From the NCBI GenBank assembly GCA_902596585.1, contig CACJUL010000011.1, positions 1 to 36,199 on the forward strand: a DNA stretch of 36,199 nucleotides, given 5' to 3'. Positions within the stretch are counted from its first letter, which is position 1; each line of letters begins with the position of its first letter. Made by a program: the position numbers and the translations under genes. The notes beneath the pieces are model-generated. The model ran no database searches. It was given only the letters and a program-made list of their open reading frames with translations, and was not told the origin of the DNA. Below, in pieces: positions 34,728-36,199 of this stretch. The stretch comes from an uncultured Prochlorococcus sp. (GTDB taxonomy: Bacteria; Cyanobacteriota; Cyanobacteriia; PCC-6307; Cyanobiaceae).

Positions 34728-35054
34728 TGTCTACTAAATACTAAATGTGGAATGTTCAATTCGAAGAATGCTTCATTAAGTACTTATAAGTCAAGCGTTT
34801 TCGACAAAATCTCCATTAATGTTTTTTCTATGATTCATAAGTTAAACTTATCACCCTTGGTACTATTGATATGTCAATACTTATGCAAATTAGTTAGTGC
34901 ATCAAAACATACTGTTGTGTTAAGAAAAAATTTACATTATGTTATTTGCGTACGAGACAGGCCCTGTCTACACAGGTGTGGAATGTTCAACCTTTCCTGT
35001 CTCCGTATCAAGCTTTGAAGTAAGATAATATTCACAATAAATTTATTTGTTATT
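34728..35054. promoter_or_regulatory. 327-bp control region between csoS1 and the HAM1 gene
   Basis: No gene is credible here. The word TGTGGAATGTTCAA occurs twice, at 34746-34759 and 34977-34990. GAGACAGG (34954-34961) pairs with CCTGTCTC (34996-35003) around an inner AGGT/ACCT pair, giving a long imperfect hairpin. On the minus strand a perfect TTGACA (34872-34877) has GATAAG at a distance of 19 bases, a weak promoter candidate for csoS1 with a leader of about 120 nt. The length and structure suggest regulation of the carboxysome operon or a small RNA. Confidence 0.6.
34746..34990. repeat. 14-bp direct repeat flanking the csoS1 upstream region
   Basis: TGTGGAATGTTCAA is present at 34746-34759, about 19 bases from the csoS1 start, and again at 34977-34990, inside the hairpin. 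A perfect 14-bp repeat 231 bp apart within one intergenic region is unlikely by chance and could be paired regulator sites. Confidence 0.8.
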
Positions 35055-35639
35055 TTGAACCTTCCAGTTCTAACTATTGCTAGTGGCAATCAAAGAAAAG
35101 TATCTGAAATTTCAGAGATGCTGGATGTTTTGTCTTTAAAGGTTCAGAAGCAACCAGAATATTTAAATGTCGAAGAGACTGGAAACACATATTTTGAGAA
35201 TGCACTTCTAAAAGCAAAAGCAGCTGCTTTAGAGACTAAAACTTGGGCATTAGCTGATGACTCGGGTCTTGAAGTAGATGTTTTAGATGGTCGGCCAGGA
35301 ATTTATTCTGCTCGATATGCCAAAACTAATGAAGAGAAAATTAAAAAATTAATTAATGAACTTTCTGATAGTCCTTACAGAAGCGCAAGATTTATAAGTT
35401 GTATGGTTTTGTGCGATCCCTCAGGAAACTTAGTTAAAGATACAACAGGAATCTGCTGGGGAGAAATTCTTAAGAACCCCAAATATCCAAACGGGGAATT
35501 CGAATCTATTTTTTGGGTAAAAGAGTCTAACTGCGTTTACGGTGAGCTCTCACAATCACAATTAAATAAATTAGGTAGTAGAGGTAAAGCTGCAAAAATT
35601 ATGTCACCTTACCTCAAAAAAGAAATTGGTTTAAATTAA
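35055..35639 (+). CDS. rdgB: dITP/XTP pyrophosphatase, HAM1/RdgB family
   Basis: RdgB hydrolyses non-canonical purine nucleoside triphosphates such as dITP and XTP to monophosphates, keeping them out of DNA and RNA. The 194-residue protein has the phosphate-binding LTIASGNQRKVSEI and the catalytic-site block LADDSGLEVDVLDGRPGIYSARYA, and ends in GSRGKAAKIM, all expected for the family. It starts with TTG at 35055, as no ATG precedes the conserved first strand. It sits on the opposite strand between csoS1 and csoS1D, a placement I recall from other Prochlorococcus genomes. No functional tie to the carboxysome is obvious. Confidence 0.94.
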   Translation: MNLPVLTIASGNQRKVSEISEMLDVLSLKVQKQPEYLNVEETGNTYFENALLKAKAAALETKTWALADDSGLEVDVLDGRPGIYSARYAKTNEEKIKKLINELSDSPYRSARFISCMVLCDPSGNLVKDTTGICWGEILKNPKYPNGEFESIFWVKESNCVYGELSQSQLNKLGSRGKAAKIMSPYLKKEIGLN

Positions 35640-35646
35640 AAAATTC

Positions 35647-36199
35647 TCAAAAATTTGAAATTTCTTCAATTGCTCTTATAGCAGCTGCTGCTGCCTCTTC
35701 TACATCCCCTTCTTTCCCAGCGAGAGTTAATCTACCAAAAGCCCCAACTGCCTTAACATCAACAACAGTTATATTAGATGCCTTTTCAGCTTCATTAGCT
35801 GCTTTTAAAACATAACCAGCTGGTTCAGTTTCTAATATAAACATGCTCATTCCAGATTGAATCATTGATCCACTTCTGTTTTGTCTATTTATTAAAACAG
35901 CATGATCTGGAGTAATAGCTCGAATAACTTCTGTCCAACTTGTTGAAGGTTTGGTTCTTTTTCTAACTTCACTTCCAATAGCATCTAGAACAACATCTCC
36001 AGAATGTAAAACAGTACTTTGATCTTTGTGATAAAGAGCAAGAGAGCCAAATGCTCTTTCAACAATCATTTGACCAAGTCTTACATTACTTGCTTTTAAG
36101 GCAATATCAGTGACTCTATGCACGGCCATCCCAGGTGAAACTTCCATCCAAAGGCATGAATCTCCGGGTATAGGTAAAAAACCTCTACTAACCGTCCCC
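35647..36199 (-). CDS. csoS1D: Tandem-BMC carboxysome shell protein CsoS1D (partial, 5' end outside window)
   Basis: CsoS1D is a double BMC-domain protein forming pseudohexameric trimers that stack, with a gated pore thought to admit larger metabolites into the alpha-carboxysome. About 183 residues are visible and the frame stays open to the window edge (reading upstream [21 protein letters not shown]), so about 73 N-terminal residues are missing if the full protein is about 256 residues. The pore Glu-Arg pair is seen in MIVERAFG at 36055-36060, in register with residues 120-121 of the known protein. The second BMC domain ([21 protein letters not shown] onward) is complete. It converges with the HAM1 gene, 7 bp apart. 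Confidence 0.93.
   Translation of the reverse strand, partial: GTVSRGFLPIPGDSCLWMEVSPGMAVHRVTDIALKASNVRLGQMIVERAFGSLALYHKDQSTVLHSGDVVLDAIGSEVRKRTKPSTSWTEVIRAITPDHAVLINRQNRSGSMIQSGMSMFILETEPAGYVLKAANEAEKASNITVVDVKAVGAFGRLTLAGKEGDVEEAAAAAIRAIEEISNF

Noticed and set aside
34752-35018. Open frame of 88 codons on the plus strand upstream of csoS1
   Set aside because: The protein has no recognisable pattern, an irregular composition with scattered Cys, and covers the csoS1 control region with its repeats and hairpin; it is more likely chance.

Overview
The window is a gene-dense, very AT-rich chromosomal segment from a marine picocyanobacterium, almost certainly a high-light-adapted Prochlorococcus. 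The reasons are an alpha-carboxysome operon with form IA Rubisco, plastocyanin, NdhL, a cyanobacterial AbrB-like regulator, a group 2 sigma factor, AT-biased codon use throughout, and very short or overlapping gene junctions. The species-level assignment is inference from gene content and protein resemblance; no search was run. I see no insertion sequences, prophage genes or CRISPR arrays.

Layout. 1-553: the tail of an unidentified gene and a small secreted protein. 575-6617: a CocE-type hydrolase, glycogen branching enzyme (glgB), uroporphyrinogen decarboxylase (hemE) and an NAD-dependent epimerase. 6677-9678: plastocyanin (petE) and a ClpB disaggregase. 9728-10927: a QueD-like T-fold protein divergent from hisI(E). 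11099-12743: a group 2 sigma factor, a DUF1232 membrane protein and a small helix-turn-helix protein. 12975-13699: a YciI-like protein and a cyAbrB regulator. 13784-15213: ndhL, a DUF3007 protein and trpA on the minus strand. Next come tRNA-Leu(UAA), pyrC, a Na+/Ca2+ exchanger family protein, glutathione reductase, a glutathione S-transferase-like protein and dnaA. 21940-23267: a pair of glycosyltransferases of the kind annotated for arsenosugar biosynthesis. 23264-26241: hisG, an ABC exporter and a SNAT-like acetyltransferase, packed without gaps. 26282-27752: glyoxalase II (gloB), RidA and a small DUF3136-like protein.

27758-36199 is the carbon-fixation island. In transcription order on the minus strand it reads csoS1, rbcL, rbcS, csoS2, csoSCA (csoS3), csoS4A, csoS4B and an acRAF-like pterin-dehydratase homologue. 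csoS1D lies beyond a plus-strand HAM1/RdgB gene and runs off the window end. Together these genes encode the shell hexamers, pentamers and gated trimer, the scaffold, the carbonic anhydrase, Rubisco and a Rubisco assembly factor, so nearly the whole alpha-carboxysome is present. The intergenic DNA holds several hairpins, notably a perfect 13-bp stem between rbcS and csoS2, and a 327-bp leader upstream of csoS1 with a 14-bp direct repeat and an inverted repeat. These look like post-transcriptional or promoter-level tuning of shell, scaffold and enzyme dosage.

I did not find a convincing wholly new multi-gene system. The best leads are the non-coding structures of the carboxysome operon, the QueD-like protein with an altered zinc motif, the acRAF-like protein without the dehydratase motif, and the small conserved DUF3136-like gene with an inverted repeat in front.
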